Below are positions 8,281 to 17,729 of a DNA stretch of 64,000 nt, piece by piece. The position numbers and the translations under genes are program-made. Each line of letters begins with the position of its first letter. The first letter of the stretch is position 1. Source of the stretch: Solimicrobium sp043758755 (GTDB lineage: Bacteria > Pseudomonadota > Gammaproteobacteria > Burkholderiales > Burkholderiaceae_D); assembly GCA_043758755.1 (NCBI GenBank), contig JAYVMW010000038.1, forward strand, positions 17,972-81,971, in the 5' to 3' direction. Below the pieces are notes generated by a model. It saw nothing but the letters and a program-made list of their open reading frames with translations. It ran no database searches and was not told the origin of the DNA.

Positions 8281-9336
8281 ATGCTGACAAATAATATGCC
8301 GGATGTTTCTCAGAATTCCATGGGTTTGCCACCGGCAGAAGATTCGCCGGAACTTTCACTGATGTCCAGAGTCAAAAATGCAGTTCCTTCAACCAGATTG
8401 CCTATGCGTTCTCATAAACTCGGTGATTTTATTTTTCATAAAGTCACTTTTTTGTTTGCCTTCAGCGTGCTGCTGGTTTTATTGGGCATCATAGCCTCAC
8501 TGTTGCATGGTTCATGGCCGGCATTCCATGAATTTGGACCCAAATTCATCACAACGATTGAGTGGGATCCGGTCAATGATAAATATGGCGCTTTAATCGC
8601 CATCGTCGGCACACTCTCCACCTCCTTGATCGCGCTGTTGTTAGCCTTTCCGGTCAGTTTCGGGATTGCCCTGTTTCTCACAGAAATCTGTCCGGCCTGG
8701 CTGAAACGCCCGCTCGGCACCGCCGTTGAATTGCTGGCTGGTGTGCCCAGTATCATTTACGGCATGTGGGGTCTGTTTATTTTTGCACCGTTCTTTGCCG
8801 AATATGTTCAGCCTGGCCTGGCCAACACGCTGGGACAGCTGCCCGGCATAGGAAAGCTTTTTCAGGGTCCGGCCATCGGCATCGGCATACTGACTGCCGG
8901 TATCATTCTGGCCATCATGATTATTCCCTTCATTGCTTCCGTGATGCGCGATGTTTTTGAAGTGGTACCTCCAATTCTGAAAGAATCGGCTTACGGACTT
9001 GGCTGTACCAAATGGGAAGTAGTCAGAAAAATTGTGCTGCCCTATACCAAAATTGGCGTGGTTGGTGGCGTCATGCTGGGCCTGGGCCGCGCCTTGGGTG
9101 AAACCATGGCAATTACTTTTGTCATTGGCAACGCCAACCAGCTTTCCTGGTCATTGTTCGCGGCCGGTAACAGCATTGCTTCAACGCTGGCCAATGAATT
9201 TGCCGAAGCGGAAACACCTCTGCATGTGTCATCGCTGTTTGCGCTGGGATTAATTCTGTTTGCCATCACCTTTGTCGTACTGTCAGCGGCGAAACTGATG
9301 TTGCTGGGGTTGAAGAAAAATGAAGGACTGAAATAA
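8281..9336 (+). CDS. pstC: Phosphate ABC transporter permease PstC
   Basis: Inner-membrane permease subunit of the Pst transporter, 351 residues. The N-terminal ~55 residues are cytoplasmic and slightly longer than in E. coli; then come about six transmembrane helices with the ABC permease EAA loop at KESAYGLGCTKWEVVRKIVLP (about residues 235-255). FPVSFGIALFLTE and AGVPSIIYGMWGLF are typical PstC segments. The pstC stop overlaps the pstA start by one base, so the two permeases are translationally coupled. Confidence 0.96.
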   Translation: MLTNNMPDVSQNSMGLPPAEDSPELSLMSRVKNAVPSTRLPMRSHKLGDFIFHKVTFLFAFSVLLVLLGIIASLLHGSWPAFHEFGPKFITTIEWDPVNDKYGALIAIVGTLSTSLIALLLAFPVSFGIALFLTEICPAWLKRPLGTAVELLAGVPSIIYGMWGLFIFAPFFAEYVQPGLANTLGQLPGIGKLFQGPAIGIGILTAGIILAIMIIPFIASVMRDVFEVVPPILKESAYGLGCTKWEVVRKIVLPYTKIGVVGGVMLGLGRALGETMAITFVIGNANQLSWSLFAAGNSIASTLANEFAEAETPLHVSSLFALGLILFAITFVVLSAAKLMLLGLKKNEGLK

Positions 9337-10214
9337 TGAATGCGCCTGTAAATAATATCAATGAGATGGATACCAGCGTATATCGGCGCAGGATTCTGGT
9401 GCACCGGATCGGCATTGCATTGTCGTTTCTGGCGATGCTGATCGGAATATTTTTCCTGTTGTGGATTTTGGTGACGCTGTTCATCAAGGGATTTCATTCA
9501 TTGAATATCGGCATGCTGACCCAGATGACGCCGCCACCCGGCGATGACGGCGGCGGCCTGCTCAATGCCATTATTGGCAGTACGCTGATGGTGGGTTTTG
9601 CCACCCTGATCTGCACCCCGATCGGCATACTGGCCGGTCTGTATCTGGCCGAATACGGCGAAAATAACTGGTTTGCCCAGCTGACCCGTTTTGTGACCGA
9701 TATCATGCTGTCGGCACCGTCGATTGTGATCGGTCTGTTCGTGTATGCATTGTATGTCGCCAATTCCGGACATTTTTCCGGTTGGGCCGGCAGTATTGCA
9801 ATTTCACTGATTGCCATCCCCGTCATCGTCAGAACCACCGACAATATGCTGCAACTGGTTCCCGGTTCTTTGCGCGAGGCGGCATTTGCGCTGGGTGCAC
9901 CACAATGGAAAGTGGCAATACTGGTGCGGCTGCGCGCAGTCAAGGCCGGGGTCATCACCGGTGTATTGCTGGCCGTAGCCCGTATTTCAGGTGAAACCGC
10001 TCCCTTGCTGTTTACCGCGTTGAATAACCAGTTCTTCAATGCTGACATGAACAAGCCGATGGCAAACCTGCCTGTGGTGATCTATCAGTTTGCAATGAGC
10101 CCTTACGAAAACTGGCGCACTCTGGCCTGGGGCGGTGCATTGATCATTACGCTCAGCGTATTAACGCTGAATATTTTGTCGCGCACCATATTCAACCAGA
10201 AAATTCATGGCTGA
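9336..10214 (+). CDS. pstA: Phosphate ABC transporter permease PstA
   Basis: Second inner-membrane permease of the Pst system, 292 residues with about six helices. Landmarks are TPPPGDDGGGLLNAIIGS near residue 65, PIGILAGLYLAEYG, LSAPSIVIGLFVYAL, and the EAA loop SLREAAFALGAPQWKV, followed by ARISGETAPLLFTALNN, which is characteristic of PstA. It pairs with PstC to form the membrane channel. One-base start/stop overlap with pstC; 34 bases to pstB. Confidence 0.96.
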   Translation: MNAPVNNINEMDTSVYRRRILVHRIGIALSFLAMLIGIFFLLWILVTLFIKGFHSLNIGMLTQMTPPPGDDGGGLLNAIIGSTLMVGFATLICTPIGILAGLYLAEYGENNWFAQLTRFVTDIMLSAPSIVIGLFVYALYVANSGHFSGWAGSIAISLIAIPVIVRTTDNMLQLVPGSLREAAFALGAPQWKVAILVRLRAVKAGVITGVLLAVARISGETAPLLFTALNNQFFNADMNKPMANLPVVIYQFAMSPYENWRTLAWGGALIITLSVLTLNILSRTIFNQKIHG

Positions 10215-10248
10215 CCAGAATTCCAGAAAAAATAAACAGGATTAAACC

Positions 10249-11040
10249 ATGCCCACTTCTGCACAGACTGTTGCACACGACGCCTTGCCTTCCGCAATCC
10301 AGATCAGCTCGCTGAATTTTTATTACGGTACCACCCAAAGTCTGAAAAATATCAATTTGTCGATCAAGGATAAAAAAGTAACCGCATTTATCGGACCGTC
10401 CGGTTGCGGTAAATCGACCTTGCTGCGCACCCTGAATCGCATGTATGACCTGTATCCCGGGCAGCGTGCCGAGGGGAAAATTGAGTATAACGGCAAGAAC
10501 ATTCTCGATCCCGGCCAGGATATCAATATGCTGCGCGCCAAAATCGGCATGGTGTTTCAAAAGCCGACGCCTTTTCCGATGTCCATCTATGACAATATCG
10601 CTTTTGGTGTGCGCCTGTATGAAAACCTGTCAAAGGGCGAGATGAACGAGCGGGTTGAATGGGCGCTGCACAAGGCTGCGTTATGGACCGAAGTCAAGGA
10701 TAAGCTCAACAAAAGTGGCCTGAGTCTGTCCGGTGGTCAGCAGCAGCGGTTGTGCATCGCGCGTGGCGTGGCGGTCAAACCGGATGTCTTGTTGCTGGAT
10801 GAGCCGACTTCGGCGCTCGATCCCATTTCGACTGCGAAGATCGAGGAATTAATCAATGAACTCAAACAGGACTATACGATTGCCATCGTCACCCACAATA
10901 TGCAGCAGGCAGCACGTTGCTCCGATTACACGGCGTACATGTACCTGGGTGAACTGGTTGAGGCGGGCGTAACCGATCAGGTATTCATGAACCCGGTAAA
11001 AAAAGAGACGCAGGATTATATAACCGGGCGTTTCGGATAA
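10249..11040 (+). CDS. pstB: Phosphate ABC transporter ATPase PstB
   Basis: Cytoplasmic ATPase of the Pst transporter, 263 residues. Walker A is GPSGCGKSTLLRTLNRM, the Q-loop segment is VFQKPTPFPMSIYDN (diagnostic of PstB), the signature is LSGGQQQRLCIARG and Walker B VLLLDEPTSALDP. The C-terminal ETQDYITGRFG is the usual PstB ending. Through PhoU, the transporter also signals external phosphate to the PhoR kinase. Confidence 0.97.
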   Translation: MPTSAQTVAHDALPSAIQISSLNFYYGTTQSLKNINLSIKDKKVTAFIGPSGCGKSTLLRTLNRMYDLYPGQRAEGKIEYNGKNILDPGQDINMLRAKIGMVFQKPTPFPMSIYDNIAFGVRLYENLSKGEMNERVEWALHKAALWTEVKDKLNKSGLSLSGGQQQRLCIARGVAVKPDVLLLDEPTSALDPISTAKIEELINELKQDYTIAIVTHNMQQAARCSDYTAYMYLGELVEAGVTDQVFMNPVKKETQDYITGRFG

Positions 11041-11093
11041 ATTGCTGCATCATCACAGATTAATGGTTAAATAAATTATTTAGGGGGCACACA

Positions 11094-11795
11094 ATGACCG
11101 ACGAACATTCTTCCAGACAGTACGATGCCGATCTGGAAGCCATGCGTTCCAAAGTTTTGCTTATGGGAGGTCTGGTTGAAAATCAGTTTCACGATGCCAT
11201 CGCCAGTTACCGGGTAGGCAATGTGGAACTGGCGGCTTCCGTGATCGCCAGCGACGCCAATGTCAATCAGCTGGAAATCGATCTGGATATGGCGTGCCGT
11301 CATCTGATTTTAAAGCGTCAGCCGGCCGCCAACGATTTGCGCACCGTGGTGGCAACACTGAAAGTGATTACCGATCTGGAACGTATCGGCGACGAATCCA
11401 GCAAGATTGCCCGCATCGCTCAGGGCAAGGAAATTCACAGAAATGTGCTGATATTTAACGATTATGATGCGATCCGGGGACTGGCTTCCCAGGTCGGCAA
11501 CATGCTGCACGATGCTCTGGATTCGATGGCCCGACTCGACCACAAGCAGGCCATCAAACTGATCGCCAAGGATGCTTTGATCGACCAGGATTTTCGCGCC
11601 GTCATGCGCAATTTAATTACCTACATGATGGAAGATCCTCGTACCATTTCGGCCGCACTTGATGCACTGTGGGTTGCCAAGGCCATCGAGCGGGTTGGTG
11701 ATCATGCCAAAAATATCGCAGAACATGTGATTTTCATTGTTGAAGGTAAAGATATCAGACACAGTGATTATGCTGAAACCCATTCGGAACAATAA
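11094..11795 (+). CDS. phoU: Phosphate signalling regulator PhoU
   Basis: All-helical cytoplasmic protein of two homologous three-helix halves, 233 residues, that links the Pst transporter to PhoR and prevents signalling when phosphate is plentiful. The metal-binding motifs of each repeat are visible: LKVITDLERIGDESSKIA (first half) and AKAIERVGDHAKNIAEHVIF (second half). It sits between pstB and phoB, the usual order in Burkholderiales, with three bases to phoB. Confidence 0.96.
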   Translation: MTDEHSSRQYDADLEAMRSKVLLMGGLVENQFHDAIASYRVGNVELAASVIASDANVNQLEIDLDMACRHLILKRQPAANDLRTVVATLKVITDLERIGDESSKIARIAQGKEIHRNVLIFNDYDAIRGLASQVGNMLHDALDSMARLDHKQAIKLIAKDALIDQDFRAVMRNLITYMMEDPRTISAALDALWVAKAIERVGDHAKNIAEHVIFIVEGKDIRHSDYAETHSEQ

Positions 11796-11798
11796 ATA

Positions 11799-12488
11799 AT
11801 GAGCTTAGATAAAACCACAATACTGATTGTGGAAGATGAACCGGCCATTGTTGAACTGGTCAGTTTTACGTTGCGCTCGGCAGGCTGGGAAACCCATGCG
11901 GTGAATAATACGGCTGATGCGTGGGCTTATATTTCCCGACGGATGCCACATCTGGTCCTGTTGGACTGGATGTTGCCGGATCAGAGCGGTATTCGCCTGT
12001 TGTCGCGTATCCGCGCCGATCGCCAGTTTAATGCTCTGCCAGTTATTATGCTCACTGCCAAAAGTATGGAAGAGGATAAAATTGCCGGTCTTGATCATGG
12101 TGCCGACGATTACATTACCAAACCTTTTTCTCCGCGCGAGCTGATTGCCCGGATTAAAACAGTATTGCGCCGCAAGGCACCGGAACATGGCCAGGGTATT
12201 CTGTCAGCCGGGCCCATCGTGCTGGACCCGATCAGCTGCTCGGTGATGCTGAACGAACAAAAAGTGGATATCGGTCACGCAGAATTCAAATTGCTGAAAT
12301 TTTTCATGGCCCATCCGGACCGGGTATTTTCACGCAGCCAGTTGCTCGACAAGGTTTGGGGCGATCATGTGGTGATTGAGGAACGCACGGTGGACGTACA
12401 TGTGCTGCGGCTGCGTAAAGTATTGAAAACCTCGGAAACCCTGATCAAAACAGTGCGCAGCGTCGGTTATATGCTGTCTGAAAAGTAA
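11799..12488 (+). CDS. phoB: Phosphate regulon response regulator PhoB
   Basis: OmpR/PhoB-family response regulator, 229 residues. The receiver domain has the acidic pair in VEDEP, the phosphoacceptor Asp in LLDWMLPDQSG (about residue 54) and Lys in YITKPFSPRELIARI. The C-terminal winged helix is marked by LLDKVWGDHVVIEERTVDVHVLRLRKVL. Phosphorylated PhoB binds Pho boxes; candidate boxes are present upstream of pstS, ppk1 and olsB in this window. phoR follows after three bases. Confidence 0.97.
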   Translation: MSLDKTTILIVEDEPAIVELVSFTLRSAGWETHAVNNTADAWAYISRRMPHLVLLDWMLPDQSGIRLLSRIRADRQFNALPVIMLTAKSMEEDKIAGLDHGADDYITKPFSPRELIARIKTVLRRKAPEHGQGILSAGPIVLDPISCSVMLNEQKVDIGHAEFKLLKFFMAHPDRVFSRSQLLDKVWGDHVVIEERTVDVHVLRLRKVLKTSETLIKTVRSVGYMLSEK

Positions 12489-12491
12489 ACT

Positions 12492-13814
12492 ATGAACAAA
12501 CCATTGGGTCCTGGTATTGTGTTTTGGGTTCCGGCATTCTTAAGAATGCTGATGGTTTTTATCGCCGCACTGGTAGTCGGTTATTTTTATGGTTCGCTGT
12601 GGTGCGCCATATCGGCAACAGGCGGTCTGGTATTTTTGATTACCCTGCAGCTGCATTACCTGTATCGTCTTTCACTCTGGCTGGACCAGCCTGAAAGCAG
12701 CAAACTGCCAGACGGATGGGGCGCCTGGACCGAGATATTTTCACGGCTGTACCGCATGCGCCGTGAAGATGAAAAAAATCAGATCGAATTGACCGAGTGG
12801 CTGGCACGCTTCAGACAGGCCATGACACAGCTCCCGGATGGTGTCGTGATTATGGATGACGTCCTGTTTCTGGAATGGTGCAATCCGGTAGCCGAACAGC
12901 ATTTGGGGCTGGATCTGAGTAAAGACAAAAATATGCGCATCACCAATCTGATCCGCAGTCCTGAATTCATGGACTACATCATATTGGGTCGATTCGATAA
13001 ACCGCTGACTGTGACGCACAGAGAGCGCAAATTGATTTTGCATATCATTAAGTTTGAAAACCGGCGCCAGATTCTGGTGACGCATGATGTGACTGAAAGC
13101 GAGCGTATCGACCGCATGCGGCGCGATTTTATTGCCAACGCCTCGCATGAATTGCGTACGCCCTTGACCGTGATTAACGGTTTTCTGGAAATTAATGCCA
13201 TGCAGCCGGAAATGGATATGAAAACCCGCGCCAGTCATATCAAGTTGATGGCAGAGCAGGGGCAGCGCATGCAAAGTCTGGTTGAAGACATGCTGACCCT
13301 GACCCGGCTTGAATCGGTTGATTTTCCATTACGGGTGGAAAACATACGCATGGAACCTCTGCTCGAACAGATAGTCTCGGAAATGCATGGCCTGTCGGTG
13401 GGCCGGCATGAACTGATCCTTGAAAACACCGGTCCGGATTTGTTGGGCAGTCTGGATGAATTGCGCAGTGCATTCACCAATCTGGTTTCCAATGCCGTGC
13501 GCTATACCCCGGCCGGCGGCACCGTGAATATCAGCTGGACCAATACGCCGGAAGGTCCGGTATTCAAGGTCAAAGACAGCGGTATCGGCATCAGTGCCGA
13601 ACATCTTTCGCGCCTGACTGAACGTTTTTATCGCGTCGACAAGAGCCGTTCCCGTGAAACCAAGGGTACCGGTTTGGGATTGGCAATTGTCAAACACGTG
13701 GTATTGCGCCACAAGGCACAACTTGCCATCGACTCCACACCAGGGGTCGGCAGCAGCTTCTCGATACACTTTCCGGCTTCGGCCGCACTTGCCACTTCTC
13801 ATTCCGGTTCCTGA
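12492..13814 (+). CDS. phoR: Phosphate regulon sensor histidine kinase PhoR
   Basis: Inner-membrane kinase/phosphatase for PhoB, 440 residues. Two closely spaced N-terminal transmembrane segments (about residues 10-55) leave no real periplasmic sensor, as is normal for PhoR, which senses through PstSCAB-PhoU. A PAS domain occupies about 95-195 (MTQLPDGVVIMDDVLFLEWCNPVAE), followed by HisKA with the phosphoacceptor in FIANASHELRTPLTVINGFLE and the ATPase domain (NLVSNAVRYTPAGG, KDSGIGIS, GTGLGLAIVKHVV). Last gene of the pst-pho operon. A weak palindrome at 13828-13858 could end transcription, but it lacks a U-run. Confidence 0.96.
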   Translation: MNKPLGPGIVFWVPAFLRMLMVFIAALVVGYFYGSLWCAISATGGLVFLITLQLHYLYRLSLWLDQPESSKLPDGWGAWTEIFSRLYRMRREDEKNQIELTEWLARFRQAMTQLPDGVVIMDDVLFLEWCNPVAEQHLGLDLSKDKNMRITNLIRSPEFMDYIILGRFDKPLTVTHRERKLILHIIKFENRRQILVTHDVTESERIDRMRRDFIANASHELRTPLTVINGFLEINAMQPEMDMKTRASHIKLMAEQGQRMQSLVEDMLTLTRLESVDFPLRVENIRMEPLLEQIVSEMHGLSVGRHELILENTGPDLLGSLDELRSAFTNLVSNAVRYTPAGGTVNISWTNTPEGPVFKVKDSGIGISAEHLSRLTERFYRVDKSRSRETKGTGLGLAIVKHVVLRHKAQLAIDSTPGVGSSFSIHFPASAALATSHSGS

Positions 13815-14016
13815 ACAGAACCAACCCCATTCAGTCACTGCTCGGCTGACATTGAATGCTTAATTTGCAACTCGGGTACGTCATCAACCATATCTGAGTT
13901 GTCTTTCCATTTAATTTGATTGAAAGCAATACAATTTAAATTACAATGAGTAATCTTCATGGCTATTTAAACGCGTATAACTACGTTCAAGACCGAAAAT
14001 CAAATATCGAGACAAC

Positions 14017-15270
14017 ATGAAAAAACCATTCTATAAAGTGCTGTACGTGCAGGTCCTGTTCGCCATCGTCTGCGGGATCTTAATCGGCGTCTTTCAACCC
14101 GCTACGGGAGTAGACTTAAAACCCCTTGGGGACGGTTTCATCAAACTGATCAAAATGATCATCGCTCCGGTCATTTTCTGTACGGTTGTGTCAGGCATAG
14201 CAGGCATGGAAGACATCAAGAAAGTAGGGCGGGTGGGCGGCAAGGCCCTGCTTTATTTTGAGGTGGTTTCAACATTTGCCTTGATTATTGGATTGTGTGT
14301 TACCAACCTGCTGCAGCCAGGTGCGGGTTTCAATGCCAATCTGGCCACGATCGACACCAGTTCGATTGCGCAGTACACAACCAAAGCGCATCTTCCTACC
14401 ACGGTTGAGTTCATCATGAACATTATCCCCGATACGTTTTTCGGGGCATTTGCCCGTGGCGATATTTTGCAGGTATTGCTGATTGCGATTATGGTCGGCT
14501 TCTCCATTTCAACACTGGGTGAAAAAGGCAAGCCTATCCTGTATCTGATCGATGACCTGGCAAGAGTAGTTTTTTCTGTGGTCAACAAACTGATGAAACT
14601 CGCGCCGATAGGCGCATTCGGTGCGATGGCCTTCACCATCGGTAAATATGGGATCGCTTCTTTGCTGCCACTGGCAAAACTGATGGGATCGTTTTACCTG
14701 ACCTGCGGCCTGTTTATTTTTATCGTACTGGGACTGATTGCCCGATTTACCGGATTCTCCATCTGGCGCTTTCTGGTGTATATCAAAGAGGAACTGCTGA
14801 TTGTGCTGGGTACGAGTTCGTCGGAAAGTGCCTTGCCGTCTCTGATGGAAAAACTGGAACAATTGGGTTGCTCCAAATCAGTGGTTGGACTGGTGGTGCC
14901 TACCGGTTATTCGTTCAATCTGGACGGTACCAATATTTACATGACCATGGCAGCCCTGTTTATAGCCCAGGCCACCAATACCGATCTGACTCTGACGCAG
15001 CAACTGACCATACTCGGGGTGGCAATGCTGACCTCCAAGGGCGCTTCCGGCATTACCGGAGCCGGGTTCATTACCCTGGCTGCCACGCTGGTGGTTGTGC
15101 CAACCATACCGGTAGCCGGAATGGCGTTGATTCTGGGTATTGACCGGTTTATGAGCGAGTGCCGCGCCCTGACCAACTTTATCGGCAACGGTGTGGCAAC
15201 GGTGGTCGTTTCCAAATGGGAAAACGAATTGAATATGGAAACGCTGTCGACCGAGCTGGCGGTTAAATAA
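14017..15270 (+). CDS. dctA: C4-dicarboxylate:cation symporter DctA
   Basis: Inner-membrane importer of succinate, fumarate and malate, DAACS family, 417 residues. Conserved features: KPLGDGFIKLIKMIIAPVIFCTVVSGIAGM near the N-terminus, LGTSSSESALPSLM (re-entrant loop HP1), VPTGYSFNLDGTNIYMTMAALFIAQA (substrate site) and TSKGASGITGAGFITLAATL (HP2). It has its own upstream region of about 200 bases and is followed after 17 bases by a histidine kinase gene on the same strand, suggesting a transporter-sensor unit like dctA-dctB, although no DctD-type activator is present. Confidence 0.95.
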   Translation: MKKPFYKVLYVQVLFAIVCGILIGVFQPATGVDLKPLGDGFIKLIKMIIAPVIFCTVVSGIAGMEDIKKVGRVGGKALLYFEVVSTFALIIGLCVTNLLQPGAGFNANLATIDTSSIAQYTTKAHLPTTVEFIMNIIPDTFFGAFARGDILQVLLIAIMVGFSISTLGEKGKPILYLIDDLARVVFSVVNKLMKLAPIGAFGAMAFTIGKYGIASLLPLAKLMGSFYLTCGLFIFIVLGLIARFTGFSIWRFLVYIKEELLIVLGTSSSESALPSLMEKLEQLGCSKSVVGLVVPTGYSFNLDGTNIYMTMAALFIAQATNTDLTLTQQLTILGVAMLTSKGASGITGAGFITLAATLVVVPTIPVAGMALILGIDRFMSECRALTNFIGNGVATVVVSKWENELNMETLSTELAVK

Positions 15271-15287
15271 ATGAACCGCAATGATCG

Positions 15288-17696
15288 ATGAAAATCACAT
15301 TGAAATGGAAAGTCATCGCCATCTGTGTTTTTCTGGAGATACTGGCTCTGGCGCTCATTGCGTTCATCAATTTTCAGATAATCAGCGCTTATCTGGATCA
15401 GATTGCCGAACAGCGCCTGCTGCAACTGCAGTCCTGTCTGTCCAGTCAGTTCGATGGCAATCCTGATATTTTAAAGCAGGGCAATATCGGTACGCTGATT
15501 CAGAAGTGTCAGGCTGACGACAATCAAATTTACTTTTTTCTGTTTGATCGAAGCAGCCACATTGTCAAGAAATCCGGCTGGCCGGGTGTGCCATTGCCGG
15601 CCGACGCGACGGTGCCATCCAGTATTGAGGTGGTATCCCGGTACACATGGCAAACGCCACATTTCTATAAAACTATTTTCATCAATACGCCTCAATATTC
15701 CCATCTGTTGTATGGCGGCACCTCGCTGTATAAGCCCTATACACAAAACGATCTGACCAGGAAGGCTCTGGTGCTGTCCCTGATGTCGATCTTGATCAGC
15801 ATTGTTTTAATCATCGCTCTGATGAGATGGTTAAGCCGGCACTTAAAAAAACTGGAGGCCGCTGCCAACCAGATTTTGCGTGGCAATTATGATGTTTCAA
15901 TCGACTACATCGGCAATGATGAAATCGGCCGGGTTGGTTTTGCCATCAATCTGGTGACACACACGCTGAAGAAGGAAATTCTGGCACTGCGTCAAAGTGA
16001 AGAAAGTGAACGTCTGACCGCTGAACGGATGATCAAAGTAATCGACGCCGTGCCTGACTTCATGTTGTTAAGCCGGATGTCGGACGCGTTCATCATTTAC
16101 GCTAATGCGGGGGTGGAATCGATGACCGGTTACGGGTATGGCGAACTGGTCGGTAAGACCCTGGATGATGTCACGCTGGGTATCACGAAAGAACAACGCA
16201 ATGACTGGCAGCACCAGCTGATTGACAATGGTGCGCTAAGAAATTATGAAACCATTATCAGGCACAAAAACGGTAAGCTGGTCAATGTGCTGGTTTCAGC
16301 GTCATCGCTTGAAATTGAAAATGCCGAGTATGTCTTGATCATATGTCGGGACATTACCGACCGCAAACTGGTTGAAGCTGCAGTCGCGCATGCCAACCGG
16401 CAATTGAATTATGTCCTGGATGCCGCTTCGGAAATCGCCATCATTTCTACTGACGTCAATGGCAATGTGCAGATGTTTAATCGCGGCGCCGAAAAAATGC
16501 TGGGTTATCGGGCCAGAGAGAAGATCGGCATGCCAATGCGGTTTGAAATTTTTGATCCGGATGAACTGATCCAGCGTAGCAAAGAATTGAGCCGACTTTA
16601 TGGCCGGGAAGTGAAAACCTCCGAAGTGCTTTCAATCACACCGGCCAAGCAGGGTTCCGAAACCAGGAACTGGACATATATCTGCAAAAATTCCCGGCGA
16701 CTTCTGGTGTCGCTGACGGTGGCCCGAATTCTGGACAGTAACGGCAAAATAGTCGGATTCCTTGGAATCGCGCGGGATATTACCCTGCAAATGCAGGCAG
16801 AGCAGGCGCTGCAGGAATTGAACCATCAGCTGGAGAAACGGGTCGAAGAACGTACCGCCGAACTGGAGCGGACCAATGACAGTCTGGCCAATACCATGCA
16901 CAATCTGCAGCTGGCACAGGCCGAACTGGTCCGTTCTGAAAAACTGACTGCACTGGGCGATATTGTTGCAGTGGTGGCACATGAGATCAATACACCGATA
17001 GGGAATTGCCTGACCGTGGCAACAACATTGCGCGATCGCAGTGAAGAACTGTTTCTGGAAATTGAACAGGGCACACTCAAACGGTCCAGCCTGACCCGGT
17101 ATGTTTCTGACAGCAAAGCGGGCATGGATATTCTGATTCGTGGTCTGCATCGATCCAGCGAACTGGTCAGTAACTTCAAACAGGTTGCAGTCGATCAGAC
17201 CAGTGAGCAGCGACGCATTTTCCAGCTCGACACGGTAATCAATGAGGTGGTTGCCCTTATGATCCCCATGCTGCGCAAAACGCCCTATAAACTGCTCATC
17301 ACTATTCCAAACGGCATCATCATGGACAGTTATCCCGGACCGATAGAACAGATTATTACCAATATGATTAACAATTCCATCATGCATGGATTTGAACCTG
17401 ACCAGCCCGGTACGATGACGTTGTCGGCACAGACGATTGGTGATAATGTCAAAGTTGTGTTTGCTGATGACGGTAAAGGTATCGCCGCTCACCATTTGAA
17501 CCGCATATTCGACCCATTCTTTACAACCCGATTGGGCCGGGGTGGCACCGGTCTGGGCCTCAACATTGTTCATAATATCGTCAGAAACATGCTGGGCGGG
17601 CAGATTGAAGTAACGAGTGGACCGGGCAAGGGATGTTCCTTTACCATTGTTTTACCGATGAACGCGCCGTTCAATCAAATCGACAGAAGACAATAG
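15288..17696 (+). CDS. PAS-containing membrane histidine kinase, orphan, linked to dctA
   Basis: An 802-residue sensor kinase. Transmembrane helices at about 7-27 and 160-185 flank a periplasmic domain of some 130 residues; a HAMP segment follows, then two PAS domains (about 250-365, starting VIDAVPDFMLLSRM, and 375-500), a coiled coil of LEKRVEERTAELERTNDSL type, a HisKA segment with the phosphoacceptor in VVAHEINTPIGNCL, and a GHKL ATPase domain (NMINNSIMHGF, ADDGKGIA, GGTGLGLNIVHNIV). The kinase core resembles NtrB/DctB-like kinases. It begins 17 bases after dctA. No response regulator adjoins it, so its partner is unknown; dicarboxylate sensing is an inference from position. Confidence 0.85.
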   Translation: MKITLKWKVIAICVFLEILALALIAFINFQIISAYLDQIAEQRLLQLQSCLSSQFDGNPDILKQGNIGTLIQKCQADDNQIYFFLFDRSSHIVKKSGWPGVPLPADATVPSSIEVVSRYTWQTPHFYKTIFINTPQYSHLLYGGTSLYKPYTQNDLTRKALVLSLMSILISIVLIIALMRWLSRHLKKLEAAANQILRGNYDVSIDYIGNDEIGRVGFAINLVTHTLKKEILALRQSEESERLTAERMIKVIDAVPDFMLLSRMSDAFIIYANAGVESMTGYGYGELVGKTLDDVTLGITKEQRNDWQHQLIDNGALRNYETIIRHKNGKLVNVLVSASSLEIENAEYVLIICRDITDRKLVEAAVAHANRQLNYVLDAASEIAIISTDVNGNVQMFNRGAEKMLGYRAREKIGMPMRFEIFDPDELIQRSKELSRLYGREVKTSEVLSITPAKQGSETRNWTYICKNSRRLLVSLTVARILDSNGKIVGFLGIARDITLQMQAEQALQELNHQLEKRVEERTAELERTNDSLANTMHNLQLAQAELVRSEKLTALGDIVAVVAHEINTPIGNCLTVATTLRDRSEELFLEIEQGTLKRSSLTRYVSDSKAGMDILIRGLHRSSELVSNFKQVAVDQTSEQRRIFQLDTVINEVVALMIPMLRKTPYKLLITIPNGIIMDSYPGPIEQIITNMINNSIMHGFEPDQPGTMTLSAQTIGDNVKVVFADDGKGIAAHHLNRIFDPFFTTRLGRGGTGLGLNIVHNIVRNMLGGQIEVTSGPGKGCSFTIVLPMNAPFNQIDRRQ

Positions 17697-17729
17697 CATT
17701 CCATCATTCCATTACAATCGCCGGGGAAA

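Noticed and set aside
13828..13858. Palindrome after phoR as a terminator
   Set aside because: Stem is interrupted, loop is long and no U-run follows; too weak to list.
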